64,000 bases of DNA from a bacterium (GTDB lineage Bacteria; Bacteroidota; Bacteroidia; Cytophagales; Cyclobacteriaceae), in contig JANSWY010000013.1 in the NCBI GenBank assembly GCA_024743255.1, positions 20,675 through 84,674 on the forward strand, in the 5' to 3' direction. This document shows, piece after piece, positions 35,299 to 45,573 of the stretch; position 1 is the stretch's first letter, and every line of letters starts with the position of its first letter. The notes under the pieces were generated by a model. It was not told where the DNA came from and ran no database searches. It saw only the letters and a program-made list of their open reading frames with translations. Both the position numbers and the translations under genes were made by a program.

Positions 35299-38200
35299 AT
35301 GAAAAGTATTCTAAGTTATTGCATGATATGCTGCCTTATATTGTCAGCATCACTAGATTCTTCGTTTGCACAATCAAACGATAACGCTCAAAACAACCCT
35401 GGTACTACCTCTTCGAATTTTACTTCCGTATCAAACTATTTAAACATTTCCAGTGGAAAGGTTAGCTATAGTGTTCCCATTAGTGATAAGTTTGGAATTG
35501 GATTATCCTATTCCACAAATGCTGTGGCTGGGGTGGACGAACCTAATAGTACAGTTAGTACGGGACTAGTAGGAATTGGATGGTCCTTTAATATACCTAA
35601 GATAGTTGTTGACCATAAAAATACAGGTACTAGGATAGATGATGAATTCTATCTAGTTGAAGCTGGAGGTCTTAATCAATTATATTGTATCGATAAGACT
35701 GCAGAGTATAATGAATTCGTTGGGAGTGGTGTTTCTAACACAAGGATATACTACTATTTTCAAGATGAAAGGTGGGATCTCATAAGAGATGATGGAACAA
35801 TATATTCATATGGTGGGAAAAGTAATGAATGCAATTCCATCGTAAATTGGATTAAGTGGGGAAATTGGATGGGAGATAGTCCAGTAGTTGAGGATCAAAA
35901 TGGTAATATAGTTCAAGAGCACCTAGCAATTTCTTGGTATTTAAGTGAAGTGAAAAGTGTATTTAATAACACTGTTGAATATCGGTATAAGCAAGATCTC
36001 GAACAGGTGTGTAATTCTAATTCCTCAGATCCGAGGTACTCTTGTAATGATGCCCTCTCGTACACAAAAGGTATATACTTATCTGAAATTCTTAATGAGG
36101 GAGAAAGAATGTTGTTCAATTATTCTATGAAGGATACAATTGAATATTTCGATAGAAATACCAGCCAACCTGAACCGGATGCTTATCAAGAATGGATCTT
36201 AAAAGAGTATTTAGAGTCAATTGAGACTTACAATAAGCATGATAACCTAATAGGCAGACAGCAATTTTTGTATGACTCATTAAATGAAACTGGATATAGG
36301 AAGAGAATTTTGACAGGTATTCAAAATATTGACCACAATGGAGACCAAGATTATCCAATGACTTTTGAATACTATAATAGTGGAGGAAAAAAAGGTTACT
36401 TAGAAAAAATCAAATACCCTACAGGGAAAACTGTTTCATATGAGTATGATTCAATCGAAATAGCAGTAAATGAATCCCAAATATCAACAATTCTATCCTC
36501 TCCGGGTGAATTTTACTCACAGCCATTATATAAAATATTCGATAATTACATGATTGTTTCTTGGAGAAATGTTCATGTAAGCAGTACAAATGATGTAATT
36601 GTAGATTTATATGAATGGGACTCAAAATGGAATAAACTTGGGAGCATTACATCATTTGACAATGTTTTGTCTAATGGTAATAGTGATCAGATAGTTTATG
36701 AGGATTTTAAGATCTTAACGCAAGATGGTTTTTTCGGAATTTTACATCGTGAAAATTTAAAAGTTTTCGCTAAGAACCATAACCAAACGTCAAGTTGGGA
36801 TTTAGTAGTAAATAAAACCTTACCATGGGGTTACAAGCAAGGCCCATATGAATTAATGGCAGGTGACAAATACATTGCTGTTGGAGATAAAGATGGTGAT
36901 GTTTATATCTACACTGAAGGAAGATGGCAAGAGGAGTATATATCGAGTCCTGAGAATTCGGATGATTATTATTTTGATTATCAACATAACTTTTTTGTTA
37001 GTAATTCTGAGAATCAATTGTTTAACTTTTATCTCATTGATGAGGCTAAGCATTGGTCTGTACAAACTAAGGAGTTAGATGTTGACGGTCAACCAATATG
37101 TACTTCTAACGGGTGTTATTACACACAGCATAATACTGGTAACCAACTTTTGATGAAATGGAATGAGTCATTTGATTTAGACTCCTTAAAAGTTTGCACA
37201 GTTCCGAATAATCCATCAGGAACGGCTCTAACTGCTGTTCGGGGTATTAACAACCTTATTACTTTGGAAGAAACACAAATTCAAATTCAACCATATGCTG
37301 TTGGAGCACTTGTTGATTATTATGATACAACATATGTCTGGAATTGGGACTCTAGCTACAAACATTGGCTAGATCATAAACCCAAAAGATTTTACCGGAG
37401 GGTTGTTAAGAAGGGAGAGGAGCCTGGTTGGACTGAAGAGGTTATAACTAAGCACCAAAGAGTAATAACAGTTACTAGATATTCTCAAAATCAACAAACT
37501 GCTTATAAATATGTGTCTTTTGACGCCAATACACAGTCTTGGACAGAAATTCATTTACAAGGAAGCGATATTGAGCCTATTAACGATGAAACACTTAATA
37601 TCGGAACAAATGAAACCTTTATTGCTAACTCTAAAGTCTATTACTTCACTGGTAATGATGATATATCAGTCATAGGAGATCTTTGGGATATTTTACAGGA
37701 TGAGGCAATTGCAGCAGGTATAAATTCTTTCACAGACTTTCAATTTGATACTAAGACTTCTTACGCGGGAGATGGCTATTATGTACTATATTCTTCATTT
37801 ACTGAGACGTCCTATGTACTATTTGTTGATAAGGAGGGGTTGAAAAAGAAAGTGTCTCTACCAGGTGTCAAAACTGCATGGAATGGAACAAGCGGGGGAT
37901 ATTTTTTGGCGCATTCCTCGAACCAGTCTTTGTCTGATGCTACTAGTCTGTTGATTTATGATATCAATGATTACGATATAAAAGCAAGTATTCTGGATTG
38001 TCCAGTGAAACGAATTACATACAATGATGGATTTCAGGAGCAACATACTAGATTTGATTATGATATAAATAATCCAATTCTGACAGGGTCTCCGCAATAT
38101 AGCAGAGTCACTGTTTCCAATGAAGGAGCATCCCCTGATGGAGCTACGAGATATGGAAGCACTGAATATCAATTCTACAATGGTAATAATAAGTATTCAT

Positions 38201-41200
38201 TCCCTTATCAGGTTAATCAACTTAATGGGGGTGATGCTGCGAACCTTCCAATTTTTAAAGGTACTCCCATTAGAACTATAGTCAGAAATAATATGGGTGA
38301 TACTGTCAGCCTTTCAGAAACTTCTTATAAAACCTTTAAGCGTGAATATTTTTGTAATGGAGGAATGAAGATCGGAGAAGGTATTGCAACTAAACCTGTA
38401 GCAGAAGTTATTTTTGAAAATGGTATCTGGAGCAAGACTTACTCCAATTATTTAGATGATACTCGGTTGTCTGAAACAATATCATTTAGTACAAGTGCAG
38501 AAGGTGATTCATTACTGTATAAAGTATCATATATATATTCTGACAGTATTTATAGTGGTATGTACGACCTAAATATTACTAGTACACCTATTCAAACTAC
38601 AACTGCTGTTTACTATCCTGTTTTAGATAGTACTGTAATAACCGACATACAAGCTACCAAGTGGAAAGACTGGGGTTCAAATATGTGGGCTCCATATGAG
38701 AAATGGACATGGCTGGGGAATCATGACGAAAGTACATTTTCTTCATGGGGCCAATTTGAGGAACCTTCAGGGTTATGGCAACAAGATTATCATGTGGATG
38801 CAGTAGATAGTAAAGGTCAGATATTGCAATCAACAAGCAATTCAGGTGTAGTTACCTCTAAAGTATATAAAGATAACATGGAAGTTGCATCCTATTTAAA
38901 TGCTAGTTTGGAGGATGTGTTTTTCGATAACTTCGACCATCTGGATGGAAACGACATTGATTCAACTTGGATTCATAGTAATCACATCTCAATCACATCG
39001 GAAGGGAAATTAATTTTGAGTTCAATGGGCAATTCTAATTTTTGTACAATTCCATATGATGCATCTTCCAATTTCATTATGGAATTTGAGGGTAGATTGG
39101 AAAAAGGAAATAGTGGGAGTTCTTGGGGTGGAGTTCAAATTTTGAAAGAGAATAGTCTTGATAACTATGCCCAGTCTGGATATACGCTAAGGTATTATCC
39201 GGATGGAAACATTGATATTTATTCAGCCATTGATGGTGTGGTGGCATCTACATCAACTGAATTGGAATTTGAGGATTGGCATCATTTCATAATTTCGTTC
39301 TCAGACAATACTTTGCAATTATTCATCGATGGCCAGAAATACTTGGCTTGCAATTCAAATTCCTCGTTGGGCTTATTGGCTGGATTCACAGGAAATGATA
39401 TTGATTTATATTTAGATAATGTTAATATCTACCCAAGTCAGGCAGTTTCCATGTCAATTGGCTACCACCCGAAATATGGAATGATGACCTCACAGACGAA
39501 AGCCAATGGTGTGACTGAATATTATCTTTATGACAATGAACTTGATCCAATTGGACAATTAAATAGCTCCAGAAAGCCAAATAACACATATTATTATAGT
39601 GCATCCGTTGACTATAACAATGGTGTGTTTCTAAGCTCTAGTCCGGATAAGTCTATCTCAACTGAGATAATGGGTTCTGAGGGGTTTTTTGATGATTTTT
39701 CCTTCAATAGACCTCAATGGAGTAACTTAAATGCAGGTAGCTGTAATAATTGGAGTATAGAAGATGGGGGCTTGCAATTTCATAGAAATACCAGTCAATG
39801 TGCTTCTAATGAACTTAAGAATTATAAATCGAAAATCAATATTCAAGATCGTGTTGCAATTAGATTTGATGTTAGAGCCAACTTGAGCTCAGTAAACCCT
39901 ATTCTTGGAATTGCTATAGGAGACGCTAACTGGGATGGAGAAAATTTAGGATCAGGATATGATTTGAAACTTAATTTGCAAGTTGAAGATAGTTGGGTAA
40001 ACTATCTTTTGGTAGCGAACTACGAAACTGATAGCTACAACCTATTTAAGAACGGGCAAATCATATCAGAGAAATTGCCCTTAGATTTTTTAGGTGAAGA
40101 GTTTTTCCAAGTCACTTTTTATGATGAAACTTCGGGTGACAACTCTAGCTTTACAGTTGACAATTTCTTTGTCTACGACAACTTCATTTCGGAAGCGGTG
40201 TATCTCGATACGGAAGGAAAAACTAGGCAAGTTCAGAAAGAAGATGGCGGAGGAGATGTTATAGTGGGTCAACCAATTTATGACGAACTTGGAAGAGATG
40301 TAATCACAACAAGACCTACAAAATTTGAAGGAATTGATAATCAGTGTTATTTATGCTACAAACCCAATTTTGCAATATATGATTGGACAAATCATTCTCT
40401 TTCTGGTGAAATAGTTACTCAGAATCCTCTTGATAGTGGTTATTCATATACTCGTAAAGTATTTGATAATTCACCTCAATCTCAAATCATTGAAGAATCA
40501 ATAAGATTTGGTAAACAAAATCGAATTGGTAGCGAGTTTTCTACTAAGTACAAAGTTGGTGCGGTTTCAGAATTTCCTGAATTAATAAACGAATTTGGGT
40601 CTAACAATTATCTTGCTACCTCGGTAACCTTGTTAGACTCACTTACCAAATTTCAAGTTTCTGATTTAAAAGGAAACGTTATAATGACCAAGATGGGTAA
40701 AGTGTCTACTGGTAGTTTATTTGCATCAGCAAACCCTTCAGATCAATATCTTACGACTACATATAAATATGATGTTAAAGGAAATTTGATCGAAGAGGTT
40801 CCTCCATCATATCATTCATCAACAGTTTCCCAACAAGTGAACAAAAATGAGTTAATCACCACCAATCGGTTTGATCACGAAGGGAATTTGTGTGGTTCTA
40901 AAAGTTGTGATAGTGGAACATTGACAAATATTTTTGACTCATCAGGGAAACTGCGGTTTGTTTTAGATGATGCAGGATTGGTCGGTGAAGATTTCTTTGA
41001 ATTAGGTGTTTGCAAACAACAGTATATTTCCTATTATAAATACGATACATTTGGGAACACCGTTGAAACGGGTTTTTATCCTCATACATGGGACGAAGAA
41101 TTCCTTAGGGTCCAGGCTGAAATACCAGACTGGCCTAATTCATCTAACTTGAACGTAACTTTACTCCAAAACTTTGATGGTGATGATATTGTGGGTTTTG

Positions 41201-44094
41201 AAAGTTTGCAGTCAGCAGTGACATCTGAAATAAGCTTTACAGGAGACCACAGCTTAAAGGTAATTGACCAGTCCTTGGAGTTCTATTTGCCAATAAACAT
41301 TGAATCTAGTATAGAATTATCTTCTATGGTTGCTGGTACCGGATCAGGTACTATTGAAATATATTACCTTACCTCAGATTCATCATTCATAAATAATTAT
41401 GAAATCAAGTCGATTGATGCTGGCAATGGATGGAGTGAAATTGCATTTGATCCATTAATTGCCTCTAATAATGGTGTTTTGAGAGTAGTTCTTAAGAGCA
41501 TATCCGGGCCTGTTTATTTTGATGAAATTCGAGTAGACTACAACACTTTGTACCCTCTTGAAACTTGGTATCAGCGCCATTCATATTATGGGCTTGACGG
41601 TAATTATTATGAAAGGGGATTATTAAAAGAAACGATTACCAATAATGGTTTTGGTGATGAGGAAGACTTAACTATTTCGAAATTTAGATATGATGATCGA
41701 GGAAATGTGATTGCAAAGTCTCAAAAAATTGGAAGTGAGCAAATAAACTTTACCACCATACATTACGAGTACAATAACTCAAATATGTTAACCAGAACAT
41801 ATATAACCGATGATGCCAATTGGAATGAATTATATTACTTGGATCAGGACAGTAGCGTTCTGACACAAGAAACTGTTCAATATGTGGCAGATAAAGCCAT
41901 CATTGCTACGGATGGTTTCGAAATCACTTCAGGAGCAACAGTGGACTTGATTCCAGATGGTAATGGAGAACCGGTTCCATTAGAGTATTTACCAAATATT
42001 ACATACCATTATGATGATGTTGGAAGGTTAACAAGCATCGGTAATGATAGTATTCAGAACTATTATGTCACTTATACATATGATAAACATGGTAATATCA
42101 GTACTGAGAGTTTAAATCAATCTACAATTCAGTCAGATTTTCAATATGATCATTTGGGAAGGTTGAATCATATCTACTATCATAATTATTTCAGTGAGGA
42201 TATTAGCTACAACTCCCGCGAACTAATAAGTAGTACCAGTTACGTTATTAACCAAGCTTTGGCTTCAAAAACACCATATTCGAGCGATGAAAATTTTAGG
42301 CATGAGTACGTTTATGATGAAATAGGACGTTTAATTAGCGTTTGGTCAGACTTAGGTATTGAATATCAGTTGCAAGCAGATTATGATGCTAATGGAAATT
42401 TTGTGAGTAGCTCTTCTAACAATGTACCAAAGTCATTCAAATACTACCCAGGCACGAACAGAGTTCAAAATGTCTCTGGTGATAACTCAAATACATTTGA
42501 ATATGATTCCAAAGGTAATATTGTTAATAACTATGTTAAGGGTTTGAGTATTTCTTATAATAAGACAACTAATTTGACTACTCAACTCAAAACAGATTCA
42601 TTGGATGTTAGGTTTAAATATGGTTCCAATAAGACCAAGGTTTTAAGAAAATCGTCGGATGGCGGAAGAACTAGTTATTTAAATGATTTGGACGGATCAA
42701 CGCTCTTGGAGAAATATAATAGTTGGTCTCAGAAACACTCAAAATTTGTAGTAACTGGTCCGAATGGTATTGTTGCAATTGTTATTGATGGGAACCCATT
42801 TTTCTATTTAAGAGATCATTTAGGCTCGCCATTAGCAATTGTGGATTCAAATGGTGAACCTGTTCTAATAATGTACTATGGTCCTCATGGACACACTAAT
42901 GAAAAATATATTGTAGCTGATGCATCATCAAATTTCAGTGCACAATATTCAGGTAAAGAAAATGAGAAATTTCTGGGGCTATATAATTATGGTTCTAGGA
43001 TGTATGACCCAGATATAGGCTTGTTCTATTCCGTAGATCCGCAAGGGCAGTTTGATTCTCCATACATGGCAATGGGAGGAAATCCGATAATAATGGTTGA
43101 TCCAGATGGGGAATTTGCAGTACTGTTAGGTCTTGGGATTGGGTTGGTAACAGGCTATTTTGGAGGGAAAGCAGCAGGTTTAAAAGGTATAAATCTTTTG
43201 GGTTACGTTCTAGCAAGTGGGATAATTGGAGGATTGTCAGGGTATGTCGGAAAATATGTTGGAGTAAAATTACTGGCTAAATCCATTAGCGGAATTTATG
43301 TTGGTGCAGCTGCAGGTTCCTCCGCTGGATTTGTCGGCGGATCTCTGGGAGCTGCCTTGAATGGAAAAAACCCACTTGAAGGTGCCTTGAATGGAGCTAT
43401 CTCAGGTGCAGTTGGTGGGGTTGTAGGTACTAAAATATCTGGCGCCTTTGGTGCCTTCATGGGTGGCGCTTCAGCTTCAAGTACTAGTGCCTTAATTAGT
43501 GGAGCTGAAACAGAAGATGTTTTGCTGGCTGGCTTAACTGGAGGTGCGTTTAGTTTAGCTACATATAGTGCAGTTGCAAAGATTCGAGGAAACAATCGGA
43601 TGCAGAATGTAGCTTTTGATAATATGAGCATGAAGGAAAAACTTCAAGCTAGTAAAGCCATTCAACGTCAAATAGTAACCGGAAAGGAACACGGATTCGT
43701 TAAATTTAAAGATGATAATTTTGTGACTTCTTTGCAAAAGAGTAAAGGTGAAGCACACTATAAATGGGTTCCTAAAATGGATAAATTGACAGGTAAAATA
43801 GATCCATATCGACAGTTCACCCATAGAACATATGATATGATTGATATGCAGTGGCTACATAAGATGAGTTTTGTATTCTATGACCTTCACACCCATAATA
43901 CCTCAGGAGTAGGTAAATTTTCACTTCACAAAGGTGATTTACAAAGCTATAGGTTTTGGAAAACACCTCATAATTTTATGATTAATCGGGATAATATTCA
44001 TTACATGGAGTATGTGTTTGGTAAAGTGCATAACAAGTATATGAAGGTTTACGATATACAAAAGTATTTAATCAGATCACCGTTAGGATTTTAA
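35299..44094 (+). CDS. Giant RHS-repeat protein with JAMM-like C-terminal tip
   Basis: A 2931-residue secreted polymorphic-toxin-type protein. After the signal peptide (about 1-25) comes an SpvB/TcdB-like start (SVPISDKFGIGLSYS) and a long beta-rich shell. Three carbohydrate-binding-like domains are inserted (LamG-like, about 1203-1380 and 1460-1630; CBM-like, about 1958-2080). YD repeats follow (YDDVGRLTSIGN, YDEIGRLISVW). The RHS core is at about 2502-2604 (YLRDHLGSPLAIVDSNGEP, YGSRMYDPDIGLFYSVDP), then a glycine-rich hydrophobic stretch (about 2608-2750) that may cross membranes. The variable tip (about 2760-2931) has E2818, H2864-T-H2866, S2875 and D2880, which resemble the zinc-binding set of JAB/JAMM peptidases. 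Toxin activity is inferred, not shown. Confidence 0.9.
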   Translation: MKSILSYCMICCLILSASLDSSFAQSNDNAQNNPGTTSSNFTSVSNYLNISSGKVSYSVPISDKFGIGLSYSTNAVAGVDEPNSTVSTGLVGIGWSFNIPKIVVDHKNTGTRIDDEFYLVEAGGLNQLYCIDKTAEYNEFVGSGVSNTRIYYYFQDERWDLIRDDGTIYSYGGKSNECNSIVNWIKWGNWMGDSPVVEDQNGNIVQEHLAISWYLSEVKSVFNNTVEYRYKQDLEQVCNSNSSDPRYSCNDALSYTKGIYLSEILNEGERMLFNYSMKDTIEYFDRNTSQPEPDAYQEWILKEYLESIETYNKHDNLIGRQQFLYDSLNETGYRKRILTGIQNIDHNGDQDYPMTFEYYNSGGKKGYLEKIKYPTGKTVSYEYDSIEIAVNESQISTILSSPGEFYSQPLYKIFDNYMIVSWRNVHVSSTNDVIVDLYEWDSKWNKLGSITSFDNVLSNGNSDQIVYEDFKILTQDGFFGILHRENLKVFAKNHNQTSSWDLVVNKTLPWGYKQGPYELMAGDKYIAVGDKDGDVYIYTEGRWQEEYISSPENSDDYYFDYQHNFFVSNSENQLFNFYLIDEAKHWSVQTKELDVDGQPICTSNGCYYTQHNTGNQLLMKWNESFDLDSLKVCTVPNNPSGTALTAVRGINNLITLEETQIQIQPYAVGALVDYYDTTYVWNWDSSYKHWLDHKPKRFYRRVVKKGEEPGWTEEVITKHQRVITVTRYSQNQQTAYKYVSFDANTQSWTEIHLQGSDIEPINDETLNIGTNETFIANSKVYYFTGNDDISVIGDLWDILQDEAIAAGINSFTDFQFDTKTSYAGDGYYVLYSSFTETSYVLFVDKEGLKKKVSLPGVKTAWNGTSGGYFLAHSSNQSLSDATSLLIYDINDYDIKASILDCPVKRITYNDGFQEQHTRFDYDINNPILTGSPQYSRVTVSNEGASPDGATRYGSTEYQFYNGNNKYSFPYQVNQLNGGDAANLPIFKGTPIRTIVRNNMGDTVSLSETSYKTFKREYFCNGGMKIGEGIATKPVAEVIFENGIWSKTYSNYLDDTRLSETISFSTSAEGDSLLYKVSYIYSDSIYSGMYDLNITSTPIQTTTAVYYPVLDSTVITDIQATKWKDWGSNMWAPYEKWTWLGNHDESTFSSWGQFEEPSGLWQQDYHVDAVDSKGQILQSTSNSGVVTSKVYKDNMEVASYLNASLEDVFFDNFDHLDGNDIDSTWIHSNHISITSEGKLILSSMGNSNFCTIPYDASSNFIMEFEGRLEKGNSGSSWGGVQILKENSLDNYAQSGYTLRYYPDGNIDIYSAIDGVVASTSTELEFEDWHHFIISFSDNTLQLFIDGQKYLACNSNSSLGLLAGFTGNDIDLYLDNVNIYPSQAVSMSIGYHPKYGMMTSQTKANGVTEYYLYDNELDPIGQLNSSRKPNNTYYYSASVDYNNGVFLSSSPDKSISTEIMGSEGFFDDFSFNRPQWSNLNAGSCNNWSIEDGGLQFHRNTSQCASNELKNYKSKINIQDRVAIRFDVRANLSSVNPILGIAIGDANWDGENLGSGYDLKLNLQVEDSWVNYLLVANYETDSYNLFKNGQIISEKLPLDFLGEEFFQVTFYDETSGDNSSFTVDNFFVYDNFISEAVYLDTEGKTRQVQKEDGGGDVIVGQPIYDELGRDVITTRPTKFEGIDNQCYLCYKPNFAIYDWTNHSLSGEIVTQNPLDSGYSYTRKVFDNSPQSQIIEESIRFGKQNRIGSEFSTKYKVGAVSEFPELINEFGSNNYLATSVTLLDSLTKFQVSDLKGNVIMTKMGKVSTGSLFASANPSDQYLTTTYKYDVKGNLIEEVPPSYHSSTVSQQVNKNELITTNRFDHEGNLCGSKSCDSGTLTNIFDSSGKLRFVLDDAGLVGEDFFELGVCKQQYISYYKYDTFGNTVETGFYPHTWDEEFLRVQAEIPDWPNSSNLNVTLLQNFDGDDIVGFESLQSAVTSEISFTGDHSLKVIDQSLEFYLPINIESSIELSSMVAGTGSGTIEIYYLTSDSSFINNYEIKSIDAGNGWSEIAFDPLIASNNGVLRVVLKSISGPVYFDEIRVDYNTLYPLETWYQRHSYYGLDGNYYERGLLKETITNNGFGDEEDLTISKFRYDDRGNVIAKSQKIGSEQINFTTIHYEYNNSNMLTRTYITDDANWNELYYLDQDSSVLTQETVQYVADKAIIATDGFEITSGATVDLIPDGNGEPVPLEYLPNITYHYDDVGRLTSIGNDSIQNYYVTYTYDKHGNISTESLNQSTIQSDFQYDHLGRLNHIYYHNYFSEDISYNSRELISSTSYVINQALASKTPYSSDENFRHEYVYDEIGRLISVWSDLGIEYQLQADYDANGNFVSSSSNNVPKSFKYYPGTNRVQNVSGDNSNTFEYDSKGNIVNNYVKGLSISYNKTTNLTTQLKTDSLDVRFKYGSNKTKVLRKSSDGGRTSYLNDLDGSTLLEKYNSWSQKHSKFVVTGPNGIVAIVIDGNPFFYLRDHLGSPLAIVDSNGEPVLIMYYGPHGHTNEKYIVADASSNFSAQYSGKENEKFLGLYNYGSRMYDPDIGLFYSVDPQGQFDSPYMAMGGNPIIMVDPDGEFAVLLGLGIGLVTGYFGGKAAGLKGINLLGYVLASGIIGGLSGYVGKYVGVKLLAKSISGIYVGAAAGSSAGFVGGSLGAALNGKNPLEGALNGAISGAVGGVVGTKISGAFGAFMGGASASSTSALISGAETEDVLLAGLTGGAFSLATYSAVAKIRGNNRMQNVAFDNMSMKEKLQASKAIQRQIVTGKEHGFVKFKDDNFVTSLQKSKGEAHYKWVPKMDKLTGKIDPYRQFTHRTYDMIDMQWLHKMSFVFYDLHTHNTSGVGKFSLHKGDLQSYRFWKTPHNFMINRDNIHYMEYVFGKVHNKYMKVYDIQKYLIRSPLGF

Positions 44095-44104
44095 ATGATT
44101 ATCC

Positions 44105-44851
44105 ATGATACATCGATCAATATTTGTGTTTTTTAGTTTGTCGTGTTTGTTCAACGTTTGTGTTGGGCAGAAAAAGACCAATCGCCCTCATAACCTTGAA
44201 GAGGCTTTGATTAATTTAGAGTCTCTAGTTGATTCTACTTCAAGGGTTGAGTTTATGTCATTAAGTGAGGATGACTTTATAGGTAGCCAGCATTTTATTC
44301 TTGGAAGATGGATTAGAAATGAATGGCTTTCTAAAAGAAAGAATAATCACTTGATTGAATATTTTGATAGTTTGGGGATTTCCGCTTTAGAGGATATGTC
44401 CGGTATTATTTTGTCCTCGTTTCATCGCAACATAAACAATGAACCAATCGATTTGGCAAGTCAATTGATAGAATTGGATAGCGTTAGAAAAATGGAGTTA
44501 TCAAGAGAAGAATTGGCTAATTCAAGACTTAAAGCGGAGCTAGAGGCTATAAAGATTGGAGATATAATTGAAATAAGCTTTTTAGTGGATAAACAGAAAG
44601 TGAAAAAGCCTGGTGTTTATCATCATCCAATTGGCGATATTCCAAGTGACTTAGAGGAGCTAATTATTGTTGGTGCAGTGGAAAGGAAAGAAATTCAAAT
44701 TCTTGAAAACTATATTAATAATTACATTATTGAAGTCAAAATTCAAGATCTCGGTGGTTATGAATGTCTATGGATAGGTTTGGATGGTAAATCAAAAGTT
44801 GGTGATACTTTTACTTACAATATTATCAATGAACATTATCAAATTAGGTGA
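44105..44851 (+). CDS. Exported DUF6794-type protein, candidate RHS immunity protein
   Basis: A 248-residue protein starting 10 bases after the RHS stop. Signal peptide (about 1-22, ending VCVGQ), then NLEEALINLESLV, FILGRWIRNEWL, YFDSLGISALEDMSGIILSSFHR, the pattern I recall as DUF6794. The second half (about 150-248) is beta-rich. It is paralogous to the gene at 45570. Its position directly behind the toxin tip suggests immunity, but DUF6794 proteins are also found away from toxins. An exported immunity protein would fit a toxin acting in the periplasm. Confidence 0.7.
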   Translation: MIHRSIFVFFSLSCLFNVCVGQKKTNRPHNLEEALINLESLVDSTSRVEFMSLSEDDFIGSQHFILGRWIRNEWLSKRKNNHLIEYFDSLGISALEDMSGIILSSFHRNINNEPIDLASQLIELDSVRKMELSREELANSRLKAELEAIKIGDIIEISFLVDKQKVKKPGVYHHPIGDIPSDLEELIIVGAVERKEIQILENYINNYIIEVKIQDLGGYECLWIGLDGKSKVGDTFTYNIINEHYQIR

Positions 44852-44906
44852 TTATTAACTGCCATAAGACAAAAGGTTAGTTTTGATTTAAATAGAGCAA
44901 AGAAGT

Positions 44907-44941
44907 AAAGGGACCAGTCTCAAATCGAAATAGGTCTCTTT
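44907..44941 (+). terminator. Weak hairpin in gap after first DUF6794-type gene
   Basis: AAAGGGACC pairs with GGTCTCTTT (one G-U) around a 17-base loop, followed by AATTTTCC. It is likely a partial terminator dividing the first downstream gene from the rest. Confidence 0.45.
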
Positions 44942-44982
44942 AATTTTCCAATTTCTTATCATTACTTTTTTCCACTATACAT

Positions 44983-45573
44983 ATGGTAACACTTATTTTT
45001 GTTGGTCTTCTACATTTCTCCTGCACTCAGCCCCAGGATTGTAACTATGAAAAACATTTGGGAGAATTCGATTCTCTTCATCATAAGCAGCCTTTCGTGC
45101 CGAATGATAACCTTAATACTTATAAAAGAATACAAGACATATTTTTGACATTTTACAAAAAGACTTCGAATAACTACAGGTCACGAATTGAAAATGATTC
45201 GTCAATTGTTATTCACTATTTCAAAAATCTAAATGTCAAGTCATCAGTTTCTATCGACTTTAAGAATAAGATCTCTTACAACTATATCTATGATGCGCGT
45301 GACTCTTTAAGTGTTTGTTCACTAGAGTACAATGATATCTTTGGATCTTTTCAGGATTTAATATCCACGAAAAGTCATATTGTTGATCCCCTGTTTGCAG
45401 CAAAAAATAATCATGAGGGAATGAATGTTTTATTGGTCGAAGTAATAAGATATAGAAGAGTATATACATACATAATTGATTTAAAAGGTTTACCAAGAGA
45501 GTACTATGTTGAAGGTTCATTTGAAATCAAGCCAGATTCTAGATGGGGTTATTTACTCTCAACCTTAAAATGA
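44983..45573 (+). CDS. Hypothetical lipoprotein
   Basis: A 196-residue protein with the signal peptide MVTLIFVGLLHFSC, where Cys 14 fits a lipobox, followed by a polar domain of mixed strands (SSVSIDFKNKISYNYIYDA, VLLVEVIRYRRVYTYII). No family is recognised. Its stop overlaps the start of the second DUF6794-type gene (ATGA), so the two are coupled. Membership of an RHS-linked gene row suggests an orphan immunity or accessory role; this is weak. Confidence 0.6.
   Translation: MVTLIFVGLLHFSCTQPQDCNYEKHLGEFDSLHHKQPFVPNDNLNTYKRIQDIFLTFYKKTSNNYRSRIENDSSIVIHYFKNLNVKSSVSIDFKNKISYNYIYDARDSLSVCSLEYNDIFGSFQDLISTKSHIVDPLFAAKNNHEGMNVLLVEVIRYRRVYTYIIDLKGLPREYYVEGSFEIKPDSRWGYLLSTLK

Noticed and set aside
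36863..37065. Pair of opposite-strand ORFs of about 70 residues within the RHS gene
   Set aside because: Shadow frames of the RHS coding sequence, which is continuous and has clear domain content here.
43120..43560. Glycine/alanine-rich stretch before the RHS tip as a low-complexity tandem repeat
   Set aside because: It resembles a repeat at protein level but has no repeating DNA unit; it is better explained as hydrophobic helices preceding the toxin tip.
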